Positions 1 through 13,000 of a stretch of DNA of 64,000 nt are shown here, piece after piece (within the stretch, counting starts at the first letter, position 1; each line of letters opens with the position of its first letter). This stretch comes from Varanus komodoensis (Eukaryota > Chordata > Lepidosauria > Squamata > Varanidae). Where the stretch lies: positions 12,506,686-12,570,685 of the forward strand of contig NW_025336087.1 of NCBI RefSeq assembly GCF_004798865.1. Reading direction: 5' to 3'. Under the pieces are notes generated by a model that was not told where the DNA came from, ran no database searches, and saw only the letters and a list, made by a program, of their open reading frames with translations. The translations under genes were made by a program, and so were the position numbers.

Positions 1-377
1 GCATATTGCCTCCATGTAATCTCAAGCCCAGAGATATTGGTTCTTTCAGGCATAGAAGTGCCACAGGCCGCATTTGAAGATAACTTTCTGACCTCAAATG
101 AAGCTTCCAAAATGGGCAAAGAAATTTTTTCAAGGAAAATAGCAAGTGTCTAAGACCTGAGGCAGGAAGAAATAAAAAACCGGAAGCCATGTGAAACAGA
201 TGCAGCACCAAATCAGTCTACAATAGTGATTATCACAATAAACTTGAGTTTTAAAATTACAGAGCAGGGAAAAATCATGATAGCATGATTTTGTAAATGT
301 TCAGGTACCATAGTATTCAAATTCAGAAATAAGAGAGAAAAAAAGCAGTGCTTATATCATTGTCTATATTTAATATT

Positions 378-418
378 TAAATATTATACTTATGCATATA
401 ATATAAGTATAATATTTA
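378..418. repeat. AT-rich inverted repeat (hairpin)
   Basis: Arms 378-393 and 403-418 are perfect reverse complements (16 bases) around a 9-base loop, within a TA-rich tract. Probably a decayed simple repeat. Confidence 0.7.
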
Positions 419-1444
419 TACTTATGTAAGCACAAGCCAGGAGGGAAAGTGATTTGCCCAGGAGGTGGCACATATATGGAAAATATCATAAACCTACCAG
501 AATAGAATGGAAAACAACCTGCTTCTCAAATGGTGTCTTGTTGATACAGTTTATATTTGATATTTGTTATGTTTTATATATTTATGCCTTGTTCCTACAA
601 TAGAGTCTACATTATTTTACAAATAACAAGGAGGCATCTGGGTGTTACCTATACATGCTTGTTTTGAAACTCTGCAATGTGAAGTGTCCAGTGGGAGGGT
701 TCTTTAAATTTTGATATTGAATGTAAAGGTCTTGATACCCTGACCAAAAAAAAAAAAAAGGCCAGATCTCTAGCCACCTTGCAAAGGTATAATCCAGCTA
801 TAGCTTTTCTTCAGGACATGTAATCCATATTAGTCAGCTATAAGTTAGTGAAAAAGGCTGGATAGGGCAGCAGTTCAGTGCTCCAGGCACATCCAAACCA
901 AAAGGTGACTCCATGATCATTGCTAGTATACACCCTCTTATTAGAACAAATACACCTGGGGGCAAGTTTGTAGTTTGCAGTGCCCAGACTAGGACTCCTA
1001 GTCTGGCCATGTGCTAGTTGCAGAAGTAGTGCCTTTACAAAATGAGGAAGTGTGGCCATTCTTGTGTTTACGCATTAAGAGGCAGTTGAAATGCTCAGCG
1101 AGGAAATCTCATTGTTCATTCTCAGCATGAATACAGAGCAGACTCTTTCCCCGGTACCAAATACAGTACAAGCAGTGACTTGTGGTTTATTGTATAGAAG
1201 AAGCAAGAACTCTTGAAAAGGAGACATTGGCAGTTAAGCAAATGTTGCTAACTGAACTGGCCACCTAATTCAATTCATCCTGCAGCAAACCTAATAAACA
1301 TCGAACCCCAGAAGCTTTACTCTTCCCTAGACATTTCAAGTCTTTTGGCAGCATGGAATGGCCTTTTCTAGAAGAGGTCTTGGCAAGAATAAATTTTGAA
1401 AACTATTAGGGGATTTCATTGCTATAGGGGAGATCTTGCTGCTT

Positions 1445-1850
1445 CCCTGTTTTGGTACACCTACTTTTTCTGCTTTACCAGTGATTTTCAACTCAGTAGC
1501 TGCATGCAAATAAAGCTATATGCAGTCTCAACTTGCCAATTTCAATTTTTACCAAGAGTAGTTCACTCCCTTTGACAGCTGAAACTTACCAGGCATGGAG
1601 CAAGCAAGGCTACATATATATGATAGCTAAAAGCACACACTGTGCACCTCTGAAAGTTGTAAAAATTAAAAGATGGCGGCAAACATTGGAAAGGGGAGGG
1701 CTGCTGCAAAGGATGCTGGGATGCTGGCTGGAGAACCGAGGAGAAAGGACAGGGAGAGCAGTGCAGTGGGCCACATCATCTGTCAGGTGCACCACAGACT
1801 GTTCTGCAAAGCAGCTCACCAAGACTTGTTTGCAGGGTGGCTGAGCATGT
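1445..1850. repeat. Unnamed interspersed repeat, copy 1
   Basis: Shares ordered blocks with 53310-53790: a TTGGTRYACCTACTT block, a GTGATTTTCA block, CCTTTGACAG then GCTACAT, and GCACATCTCTGA-like sequence. No coding domain is seen. Type unknown. Confidence 0.5.
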
Positions 1851-3914
1851 TCTGCAAGCCTGCCCAATCTCCTTGACTGGGAGACTGATAGTAAGCAAGT
1901 CTCTCTCCTGTCTAGTACCAGCTGTTACTGCTCAGCTTAGTCTTTGGTCATAATTCTATTGAGGGAAGGCAACCTGATCAATTATTTACACAATAAGTCT
2001 TAACAACAACAATATAAAAAACATGATAATTTTGTTTCCCCTTGGAAGCCAGTTCAGCTATCATCCACAAAGAGTCAGTCCTTTATGTCCATCTCCTTCA
2101 ACTGACAACTTCATTTGGACCAGTTTGGGTAAAGGCAGAAAGGGAAGGAGAGAAATGGAATGGAGGATAATGGAGCCAAAGATACAGATATAACTGCCAC
2201 TTTCCTCTTGTTTTCTTAGCACATACTTCTGCAGCTATACACACCCTCTTCACCAACCGCTTCAAGTTAACCAACTGAGTGATTTCAGAGAAAACAAAGG
2301 CAAGGAACTCCTTGCCCTTGGTTTTCTTTTCTAACCATTGTTGGGTGTGACATTGCCATTAAGATTAACAGTTCTAACTGAGCAGTTTTGACCGTTTTGC
2401 TCTCTTGGATTTTTTTTTCCAAGCTAATTTTTCTCAGTTTGCAAAAATGTTTGGTTCCTCGAGCCAGCTAATACCACCCTCTTGTGCATAGGCAGTGCTG
2501 TTTTGGCTATGTAACAATGGGCACTCACCTCAAATATTACTAGCCAAGGGAACAAGATGACACAACACAAATTGCTTCAATTTGTATGGCTTATTCAATT
2601 ACCTGGTGAAGAAACAGAGGTACATCATTGGTTGCATTATTCATGGCACCAATATTCTTCCAAGGTTAACTGTTCCAACAGACACTCAACCAAATGCAAA
2701 CACAACATTACCAAGCACTTACATTCATTTTAAGAGACTAGGTACTAACAGGAAACCTTGAAGACATACTTGCTATATAGTATGCAATATAAATCTACAA
2801 TTTTCTAGTGTATTGTTTTGGTACGTATATAGTCCCTCTCTCTGGATGATCAAACCAGAAAATGTTATTGCAATTAAAACTTAAGATTTCTAATTAGGAT
2901 AGGGAGGAAGCACATCTACATGTTAGTTATTGTATTTGATGACTGATCTCCAAACTATACTGTATACTTTCTTACAAAATAAGACAAAACAAGAAAAAGT
3001 GGACAGAGAACTAAACAAGCTTGAACAACTGTGTCCTTCACTCTGCATAATCTCTCACAGCATGAGAAACCATACTCTCAAAATTATTAATTACTGCCTA
3101 CGATTCACACAAAAACAGAGGTCACAACTGCATTTTTGTAAGGAAATCCATTAGTATGATACCGCATTGCTCAGGCACAGTTTTAAGCAGCCATGGTACT
3201 AAAAAGAGGAAGGCATGACAGATAAAAGATTTGGCATGCAGGGAAATATTGGGATCAGAGTCGCACTTGTATGTGAGGAGTGGGGATGACCAGAGACTGG
3301 TGAATAGTCCCCCTGGAGGTACTTATTGGCTTGTTGTATGATTTCTTCATGGTGAGCTGCAGTCCCTTTTCAGTGTTCTTCCTGGGCCTTCTTACAGTTT
3401 GGCTTCACCCCCAGCTTGACACAGCTCAGTGGCCGCTATTCCGCTCCTTCATGAGGTTCCTGGAGCTTCATGTGGGGAAGGGAAAGGAAGAGGAGGTCAG
3501 AGCACCAGCACTACCCACTCCCAGGTTCATGTCTTAGTGGCTGTTTTTCTTCCCCTTAATTTTGGACAATTGCTTATCTATAAAGTGGACCAATGCATGA
3601 GTGATACCTGCTTAGTTGGGAGAGGAGCAAGGCAAGCATCAGTCAACCACTGCAAGTGGCTCACTGGCTAACCATCTACAGTCCATTTTCTGCCCACTCT
3701 TGGTGAGGCTTGTTATGATGCGATGTGCCCAAAATAGTTTTGAAACAGAAACTACAAGCTAGATTGCAAGAGTGCTTTCTTGTCTTGTTTGTAGAGTTAT
3801 GAATTCAGTTTAATACATATTTTTAAAACATAAAAACGGGGCAATGTACATTTTTTATCTTGTACTTTTCAACTGGCAACACATTTTTTATGCTTTGTGA
3901 TCCTTTTATGATAG

Positions 3915-4017
3915 GATGAATATGAGGAGCTGCTTCGTTATGCTGTAGTTACCCCAAAATTCGAGCCAAGTGTGTTACAGCAGTCAGATCACAGAGAGGT
4001 TCGTCAGAAGGCTGCAG
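3915..4017 (+). CDS. POC5: POC5 exon a (N-terminal conserved segment)
   Basis: Follows an acceptor ending ATAG and ends before GTAACT. It reads [14 protein letters not shown], which matches the EEYEELLHYAIVTP block of human POC5. It is 103 bases long, starts in phase 0 and leaves one G that is completed by the next exon. It carries no start codon; the true start must be in an upstream exon. Confidence 0.88.
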
Positions 4018-7000
4018 GTAACTTGTGATCAGAACTGGATAATAAGGCTTTGGAGGTGGGGAGTTTAAATGAAGAGAGGGAGCTCTAACTGGTCAAAATG
4101 AGAACTGGCCGTGCAGGAACGGGCATCCCTGCTGAACAGAATGAAGATGCTTTCATGTCCCTACCTATAGATATGGACTACCCTGAACCCAAGAGTAAGC
4201 ACATTGCAGTATGTGGCGATGATCTTTCAGTTATCTGTATGTTCCTGTAATTAACTGTGGTACAATGGAAGAAGCAATTTCTCTGATGAAGCCATTAGGA
4301 ATATAGCTGCTTTATACAGAATGAAGCAACTGCCTCTGGTGGGGGATGGTGGAGGATGGCAACTTCCCCCACCACACACGATTGTTCTTCACTTTTCTAC
4401 TCTGTGGGAGAACAGTGCTGTGTATGCTGCACAGCTTGCTTGGTCCCCCAAGCTAGCCTGTCACCTTAGGTAACAGTGGAAGATGCTGCCCCCTTGCCAG
4501 TGTTAATGTAAGATTCAACTGCTAGTCCAGTAAGCTTCTGTATGTGGAATTGGTAGAGGGCATAGTTGTATTTTGCCAAAGATAGAAAACTGTTTTGGGC
4601 CAGTCAGCTGTGACCCTGATTGGCAGCAGTTCCCCAGGGTTTGAGAGTGGAACCTGTCTCAGTGGGACCTGGAGATTCCAGTGATTACGTCTGAGGTCTT
4701 CATGCCAATCATGGACCTTATTGCCAAGCAGTGGCCCTTTCCCATTGCTCAGGTTAGGACTGCTTGCTTGTACAACTTAAAATATGCTCACAATTAGTTT
4801 GATTTTGGCCAAAATCATTTGTACAGATTCATAAACTGTCATTGCCGTGACATTTAATTCAAGAGTTTGTCTTAATTTATAATAAGATTTATTTAAGGAG
4901 ATTTCACAGCCTAGATTAGTTTGTCATCTTGCATATGTGTTCTATGTTTACATGTTTCTTAAGCAAAGTAGACTACTTCTGGCAAACTAAGCACACCATT
5001 CTAAATATCTGATAATTATGTTCCCAGCTGGTGCTTTGTAGTATTTCATTTAATTTGAAAGACAAAGCTATTGATATTTAATAATTTGCTTCAGTCATTT
5101 TTATTTTTAGCTAACAGTTTATTTCCTGAGGCATTTCTAAAAATAACCCTTTCATGAATACCTACTTGTTTAAAAATGTGAAACAGTTTTAATTCATCTC
5201 AATGGCTTTAATCTTTCAAGGCATTCAGAAAGTGTGACATCCTTATAGTTCCAACTTTTAAAGGGACTTCTTTGTTCAAAATTAGAAAGGTTGTTTATTA
5301 ATTTAGCAGGAAAAAACAAAATTAGGACAGTTGTAAGGGAAAGGATTTGCATGGCTTCTAAGATGCAGTGGTTTTCACTAGGAATAGGTTTTACGCAGAT
5401 GTGTGCACAATAGTTTTAAAGATTGCAGTACACTCTGCCTTATCCACATGGGACCAGTTTTGCTTTACCATCAGCTTGACAGTAGCACAGTGGTAGTCAT
5501 GTGCTTTGGCTCCAGCCTCTGTTCCTGGTGCATATTTTGGATGTAGCCAGTTTTGCATAAAAGGAAATTTGGTTATTTTTGTCCAGGAAACAAAATGCTC
5601 ACTTGAGAAAAGTACAGAAATAATGGGGCTTTACTATGTCAATGTTTGGATATCCAGGGGAAATGTTTCTGAATTGTGCATCAGCAATAAAGGTTTCCTT
5701 TGTACAGTTCACTGCAGGGGTTTAGACCCTCAGGCCTAGGAGCCTAATCTGGCCCACCTAGAATGCCAGTCTGACCTTGGGGGGCCTCCAGAGGGCCTGG
5801 ACCCCTTTTGCCTCATCACCGGTTGCATGGTGTTTTCCAGTTTTTGTGCAGCTTCCTTCTCATTCTATTGTAGTTTGAATGCTTAGCAACCGACACTAAG
5901 AGCTTTGGCTGAAATCCAGCATTGAAGAGTTTCTCTGAAATGGAACTCAGCCCTCAGGCTGAAAGAGGTTAAACACCCCTAGTACTGTATATTGCTCCTG
6001 TAATTCTACTTGGCTGGTAACAAAGGGTTTTAGGCCCATGTGTTCCTTGTATCTTTTCTCACTGTATCTTTTCTCACTGTGGATACAAAAGGCAAGATCT
6101 CAGATTGAATATGCAGCAGACTCCCCTGTCCTACAGCCCAGCCTTTTCTTTGCTTCTCCTTCAACTGACAGTATCATTTTTCAGCCTTCTTGCCACATTA
6201 GAGTTGGGCCTTCTTGTGGCCTCACTTCCTCCTTTGTAGCCCCTTAGGTGAGGAAATTCTGTCTCACTTTAATCAATTACTGAAAACTCACCTCATCTCT
6301 TTCTTGTATTTACCTTTGGGCTTGATGATCTTCTGGCAAAGATCATGTGAGAAGCATCACCTTCCTTTCTAGGCTGCAGATGGGGTGGGGATTGGGTCGC
6401 ACTTTGGAGGGCTCCACACAATGCCTGCAGGCAGAGAAGACCGTTGACGCTGCCTCTTTTGGCACCCACTACCAAAACAAACTCTGATTCCAAAGAGGAA
6501 GGTTGGCTCTGTCTACTACTAAAACAAGTCCTAAGCTTTCCTTCCTTTCAAGAGGGGGAGGTTGGAACTGGCTATTTTGATGGTAGGCTCTGACACATCT
6601 CAGCCGCCCCTCTCCCAGACAAGCTCCTCTGATTCGGAGGAAGACTTGGGAACTGTTCTGTGCCTAATGCAAAGGTTCAATCTGAAATTAGAGATAATAT
6701 GTTCCATCTTATACACCCTTACGTATCTCAGGTAAGTCCCATTGAACAAATTGAATTTTCTTCCAAATAAGCATGCATAGGATTGTGCTGAAAGAGCCAG
6801 ACAACATGTGTGGACCCTTGTTGGTTCTCTACAGATAGAATTATTGTATTCTTTAACCTTTTCCTATTTATTTATTTATATTCCACCTTTCCTCCTGGCA
6901 GCTCAGGGTGGCATGCATGATTCTTTTGGCTCACTTTAACTGCCATTAGGTAGGCTAAAGGATAGTGATGGGCTCCATGTGACCCAATGGCCACTCATGA

Positions 7001-10000
7001 TTAGTGGGGATTGAATTGCTTCTTCTTAGTTCTAAACTGTGCACTGCATCATAGTGGTTCCCCTCCCCACATCTCTCTCTCAGACTATGTAATGTTTCTC
7101 CTCTTTTCTCCAGTTCCTCTCTCTTTAGATTTTGAGCCTGCAGTACTTTTTTCTGTATATCGCCCCAATTGTTAAATAACAAGTGATTAGATAAATGGGG
7201 AGATCCCAAATAATTTGGGGGTTTGATTTCTTCAGTTAATAGTAACTAAATTTTCAAAGAAGGATGCTATGCTGTTCAATTGTTAGTATAACTCAGAACT
7301 GTTCTGCATGTTGAATGAGGGGCAAGCACTTGGGGCAAATTGTTCCTGTTGTGATGGAACAGGCATGCTTTGTTTCAACACGCCTTTTCAACTGCAAGCT
7401 GTGTACAGTGACAAAACTGCTGGGATTCAAATAATTGCAAGATTCTAGAATTCTAACCATTCAAAGAACAGTTGCAGGATGGTCTGCCACTGGATTCATG
7501 TATCCTAAATGGGGAAGGAAATATTTTGCAAGGTAAGCTCCAAGTAGCTGCATGTTAAAAGTACCCCTTATATGACAAGTAGCATTAAAAGTGTTGAGCA
7601 ATCAGTCCATGTCCTGGTGTGAGTATGCCTAAAATATACAACAGGGGAAGGCTTTCTTTTAAAAGCTTTAGTCTCAAGAACAACTGGCTACCAACACATA
7701 GTTCCATAGGACGCACCTGAGCAGTTCTCAGTTGATGTGTTTCATACATTGATCATGAAAGGGTTGCACAATTAACACTTTCCAATAGGTTACAGAAATT
7801 AAAAGTTACAATGGTGTGATCTTTCCCACTTGCATACCAAAGAAGGTGCTGCAAAGGAGCAGGGAGGATGGGGTACTATTACATAGAAGAGAAGGAGGAG
7901 GATGGCGTGAGCTGATGTGTTGCCCTTTGTATGAGCTGCTGTTATTTGTCAAGTGTCAACTAGCTTTCTCTGAAATGGTGTCTGGTTAGTGTCAGCTACA
8001 TTTCAAGGATGACACATGCTGATTTCTAAAAAAGAAGGTTTTTCTCAGGCCTGGTTATATGAAAGTTATACCTATTGATCTGTACATCAAAAGTGTTTTG
8101 CAGTGTTAAAAATGCCAACTGGTATTACAAAATGCTCTTCACGTCCAGAGCTATCAAATACAGTTGATCAGTTGCTTTCCTGCTATATTTTGTAAACTGT
8201 TCTGATAGCATTATGATAATCTAATGGTATACAAATGCTTTAAAGACAGACAGACAGCACAGGAGCCTAATTTCCAGCTTCTCTGAGCCCAACTCAGTCT
8301 TTTCTGGTCAGAGAACATGCAGGAGAAGGAATATCTTGGTGGATGGAAGGCAGCAAGATAGATGTAAAATGGACATCCTTTGTAGAGCTTGCCTTTTGAA
8401 AAGGGAAGTGACAGTGTTCATGTTTAGTGACAGCAGATATTTGTGTAGTTCACATCTTTTATTATGTTTAAGTACATGTGTGTAAAACATAGTCTTTTAA
8501 AATAGGTATGACAAGTGATGTCACCCTCATATCAAGAGATATGGTCTGGTGATGCCCCTTTGCTATCCTCTCCTGTTTGAAGTCTTAGGTGTCTGAGAGC
8601 TGGTTCATGAAGGCTTTGATACTGCTCATTGATTAGGTTGATGTCTGTACACCTGCAGAAATACATGCATAGAGGAAGAACTTGAAAAGCGTTATCTGTG
8701 GATATTTAGAGTGGCAAACAGATTGGGAGAAAAATAAGAGAGAAACCAGCAGTGTTTGAAGAGACCCTAGCTAGCTACATAGAGGAAACTAATCTAGGCT
8801 GACCAATTTTCAACTTGATGGCCCTAAGCATCCAACACATCTACTAGGTAAAAATAGTGCTGAAGATCCTCATCCCTTTTTGTTTACTTAAATTACTTTT
8901 AATCTGTCTAACTCTCTCCAGCTTTACACTAGAATTTGAACTCTGCAGTTGGAACTGCCATCATCTCATAAACAGAAGAGTTGTTTGTAGTTTGTTCATC
9001 TGGGATACTTGATGGTTTTGCAAAAACCTTGAACTGCAAAACCTGATCTGTGGATTGGATCTAACACACTTTGATAGGAGAGCTCCAGTTACTAAAAACA
9101 AGCCTTGCTTTGAAATAATAGATCTAGAGATAAGAGTTATCTTTAAAAGAAGTTTCTAGTGTTATAAGGAAGAAATATCAGAATAAAACATGCTGCATTG
9201 TTAAATATAGCATTTGAGTGCTTTTAACACTAAAATTTAATTTCCTGTCCTGAGTTACCATCATCTTTAGCCCTCTGTGTTGCTTCTTGTTAAGGTGCTG
9301 GTCCTCCATTATTGAAGTGTTGTACACACTGAATGTGCCAAGTGCTGACTTGCATCTTTTGTCTCAGAAGTACATTGACAAACTTCCTGCTGTCCTGTCA
9401 TTTGTATATTCTAAACATTTATTTTATTTTCTCCCACCAAGCCCTGTACTTGGTGAAATTTTCCATTCAATAGGAAAAGCAGATTTTGGGACACAGAAGA
9501 TCATAAGAGAACATTATTTAAATCTATTTAACATTCATTATGATGCCTTTAAAACCATCTTGTTTGTTCTTGTAGCCCCATGCAATGCCTTTGTACCGCA
9601 CCATTCATTTTCGTGAAAGTACCCCATGCAAGAGTTAATGTTATACAATAACTGCTTCTACCCATACACACCAACTCCTATCCGGCAGGAGCTAGTAAGA
9701 GAGCACATGCCGCCATTTTCTTGGAGACATGAATTTCTTCCAGTTTGCTTTCCTTCATCCTGTTTCATTGAGCCACTGGAGACAGACTTAGCTTAGGCAG
9801 GCTATCATCAGGTTTTAGTGCCAGAGAGCTTTAGATGGGTTTTAGCTCCAACCCATCTAATCCTAATCTTTCCTTGTATTAAAGCAGGGAAAAATCCAGT
9901 AATGGATGAATGCAGGCGTGAAACTGCAGGAGTAAGTAGGAGGAAACAGGGAAGAGTTCCTGATTTTGCAGCGTCTACTCGGACGACAAGGATAGAAGGT

Positions 10001-13000
10001 ATAACTACTGGTGTGAGGATAGAATATTCATAGATGTAGTGCTTAAAAGCTTGTGTGAGGTTTTACCTTTAGCATACAAATCAAGGATACATTACATTTT
10101 TTATATGTAAAATAATGGGCTGAGAAAATGAGTCTAGACCAAGATCAACTGGTGACTTGATGGGTATATGGAGGTCTGAAATGGCCTTCCCCACTTCTTA
10201 TATACAAGGTGGGCCAAAAATAGGTATACAGTAATGATTTGGTCATATGTGTTTGAAATGTCCCCCGTCAACATTGCAGCATTCCTAGAACCTGTCCCTG
10301 AAATTCCAGTTAGCACCAATCTTGATAAATGCTTGTGAGATGACCTGCCTCAGTTGCTCTACTGTGTGAGGTCCTTCATGACCTGATCAGTACTGTATAC
10401 CTACTTTTGCCCCATTCTGTATATCACTTGGCTCCCAATTTTCAGATATCCTTCTCATATTTCAGCAGCTTCCAGATGTTGAAAGTGACAATTTCTGATG
10501 ATGAAATATCTTGTCTGCTCTAACTCTTAGGGAGAAAATGCAGAACAGTAGCCCTGTAAATCTGTCACTACAAAAATACTATCTTGCAGGATCTTCAAGG
10601 CTAACACATTTATTATATGATAAGTTTTCATGTCCCAGAGACACCTCAACAGATGCACTAGATGCACTGTAGCCCATGAAAACTTAATCTCAAATAAATG
10701 TGCTAGTCCTTAGTAATACAAGATTTCTTGCTATGGGCGGGGTGGAAGCAACATAGACTTTTGTAATTTTTCCTGTGTGACCTTCACCCATCCAGGATGT
10801 TCACCCAAATGGTTTTTTATTTGTTCAGTTTCAACTTCAGTGAAGGAGCCAGATATGGAAGGACTTTGTCCAGTCCGCTCAGAAGAAAGTTCTTCTCCAG
10901 AGTCTTCATCTAGTCAAAGGGATCTTCAAGAGTCTAATGTGACTGATTTAAGCCTTTCAGATGAAAGAGTGACCCAAATAGAAAGCATACTTGATCTCTG
11001 GAGTGGGAGCCTTAAGGTATTTTTGTAAAATACCCATTGTAGATAATTTTGTGTACTTTTGAAGATCTGGTGGCAAAATGTGCTTGGGGAATTCATATTA
11101 AGCACTTTGACAAAGTAAGGCAAAGAAGAGAGGGAAAAAGTCTGGGGTACAATCCTGTACTGCTTTGGAGAAAGAAGCTACCTGGTTTTTTAAAAAGTAT
11201 TTAAACTCATGTTTATTTCTCTTAGTGATTCCACAGGACATTCTAATATTAAAGAACCATCGTATATTGAGTAGCACTTGTACACGCCTTGTGTGTCAAA
11301 CAGATTTTTTATATTCAAGTTAGTTTAGTCACATCCAGATTTAGCTCATAGAGAAACTAAATGTATGATCTGTGCATAATGAGAGCTTATTTTATGGCAA
11401 AATAAAAATAAAAGCTTATGTAGGGCAAATATGGCATATAGATCAAGGAGGAAGGGAGGACAGACCTATCTTTTCCGCTCCCACTGCTTCTGCGTTCTAA
11501 ATTACTTGGTCCAACCTACTGTTACTCTGTGGGACTTCAAAGAGAGTATGGCAGGGAGGGTCTTGCTCATTCCTGCCTCTAAATTTCCTGACTTCTGAAA
11601 CTGCTCACCTTTCTTTAAAACAAAACCCATATTGCTGCTCTAAGAAGCTGTGCTTAAGCCCCATCGAAAACCAGAAAATTGTATTCTTTGGGGAAAGCCC
11701 ATAATGATGATTGCATTTATACCCTTTCTTCCTCTTGCAAGCAACCCAAGGCAGGTTTTTGCTTTCCATTTTATTCTCACAACAACCACCCTAGGAGGTA
11801 GGTTAGACTGAGAGTCCGTGACTGGCCCAAAGTCACCCAGTGAACTTCATGGTTAACTAGAAACTGAATCTTTCAGATCTTTAGTCTAACACTCAAGCCA
11901 CCACAGCATCTGTAGCCACCTACAGAACATGGCAGCTCTCCTAATTCCATGTACAGAAGCTGACCAGAACAGCAGTTAAATATTGCAATTAAGATGCAAA
12001 GAACTCACTATCTAGAGTGCTGTTGCCTAAACTTTATTTATTTATTTATAAAATTTGTATGCCATCCAATTACTAACGTCTCTGGATGGCTAACAACATA
12101 AATAAATTGACGACCCACTCTGGCTGCAAATTAATAAAATACAATAATAAAATTTGATATTAAAACATATTAAAATATTGATTAAATCAAAAGGTCTTAA
12201 CCTGGTGCCGAAAAACATATAATGATGGCGCCAGGCGGACCTCTCTGGGGAGCGCATTCCATAGTCAGGGCATCACTGCAGAGAAGGCCCTCCTCCAGGT
12301 ACTCTGTCTCCTAACATCTTTCACAGAGGGTTCCCGGAGGAGGGCTTCTGTTGCCAATCTCAGGGGGTGGGAGGGCAAAATAGGGAAATATGCATCAGAG
12401 AGCCCCAGTGTTCATATTCCTGCCATAACAAATACTTGTCCAACAAAATTTGCTAGGGAGAATTATGCTCTCCTTCTGCTTCAGCTCATGCCTGCACCTT
12501 GCTGCAGCATCAATGACCAGTAAACATCTTGGTCACAGAATTTACAGCTGCCTTTAGAAGTGACAGTGTTGTGCTTAAGCTTCATTATGTGTTTTGATGA
12601 ACTTGGCATGGACTGATCCTTGTTTCTTTACCAAACCTGTTACTTTAATTTTTCAGACCAATGTTCTGACTGAACTGAGGAAGTGGAAGCTTCATTTTAT
12701 TGAACATCACACACTAGAAATGAGACAAGAAAGAGAAAAGCATGCCGCACATGTGCGACAATTGACTAATCAGATGGAGAACTTGAAGGAGTTGCTACAT
12801 ACATATGAGATTTCAATAGGGAGAAAGGATGAGGTAATGTGTTCTGCTAAGCCAGTGGTTCCCAACCTTGCATACCTTTTGGCAGCCTATTTCCATAAAT
12901 TATACCCTACATATTAGCAAAATGAGCTAATATAGTTGCTGTTATATTTGCCATTATTCAATTTTCTTGTGTACCCCTAAATGTCCTGGTTTATATCCCT

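Larger units (their letters stand above)
1..3914. other. POC5 upstream intron or 5' flank
   Basis: No exon matching the POC5 N-terminus was found here. It holds an AT-rich hairpin near 378-418, a 14-base A run near 747-760 and one copy of an unnamed repeat at about 1445-1850. The rest shows nothing I can name. Confidence 0.6.
4018..10828 (+). other. POC5 intron a-b (6.8 kb)
   Basis: Holds a SINE scrap near 4600, a hAT-like miniature element (5715-5982), a LINE/SINE tail (6862-6925), a mariner-type element (10205-10429) and a palindromic repeat (10591-10715). About 7.0-10.2 kb shows nothing I can name. Confidence 0.7.
11017..12656 (+). other. POC5 intron b-c
   Basis: Contains an inverted tRNA-derived SINE (11707-11911) and an L2 3' fragment (12027-12385); nothing else recognised. 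Confidence 0.7.

Noticed and set aside
4098-4260. Short open stretch starting [19 protein letters not shown] near the first POC5 exon
   Set aside because: No acceptor in phase, no match I recognise, and the POC5 exons on either side already join in phase without it. Possibly a decayed pseudogene piece, but unsupported.
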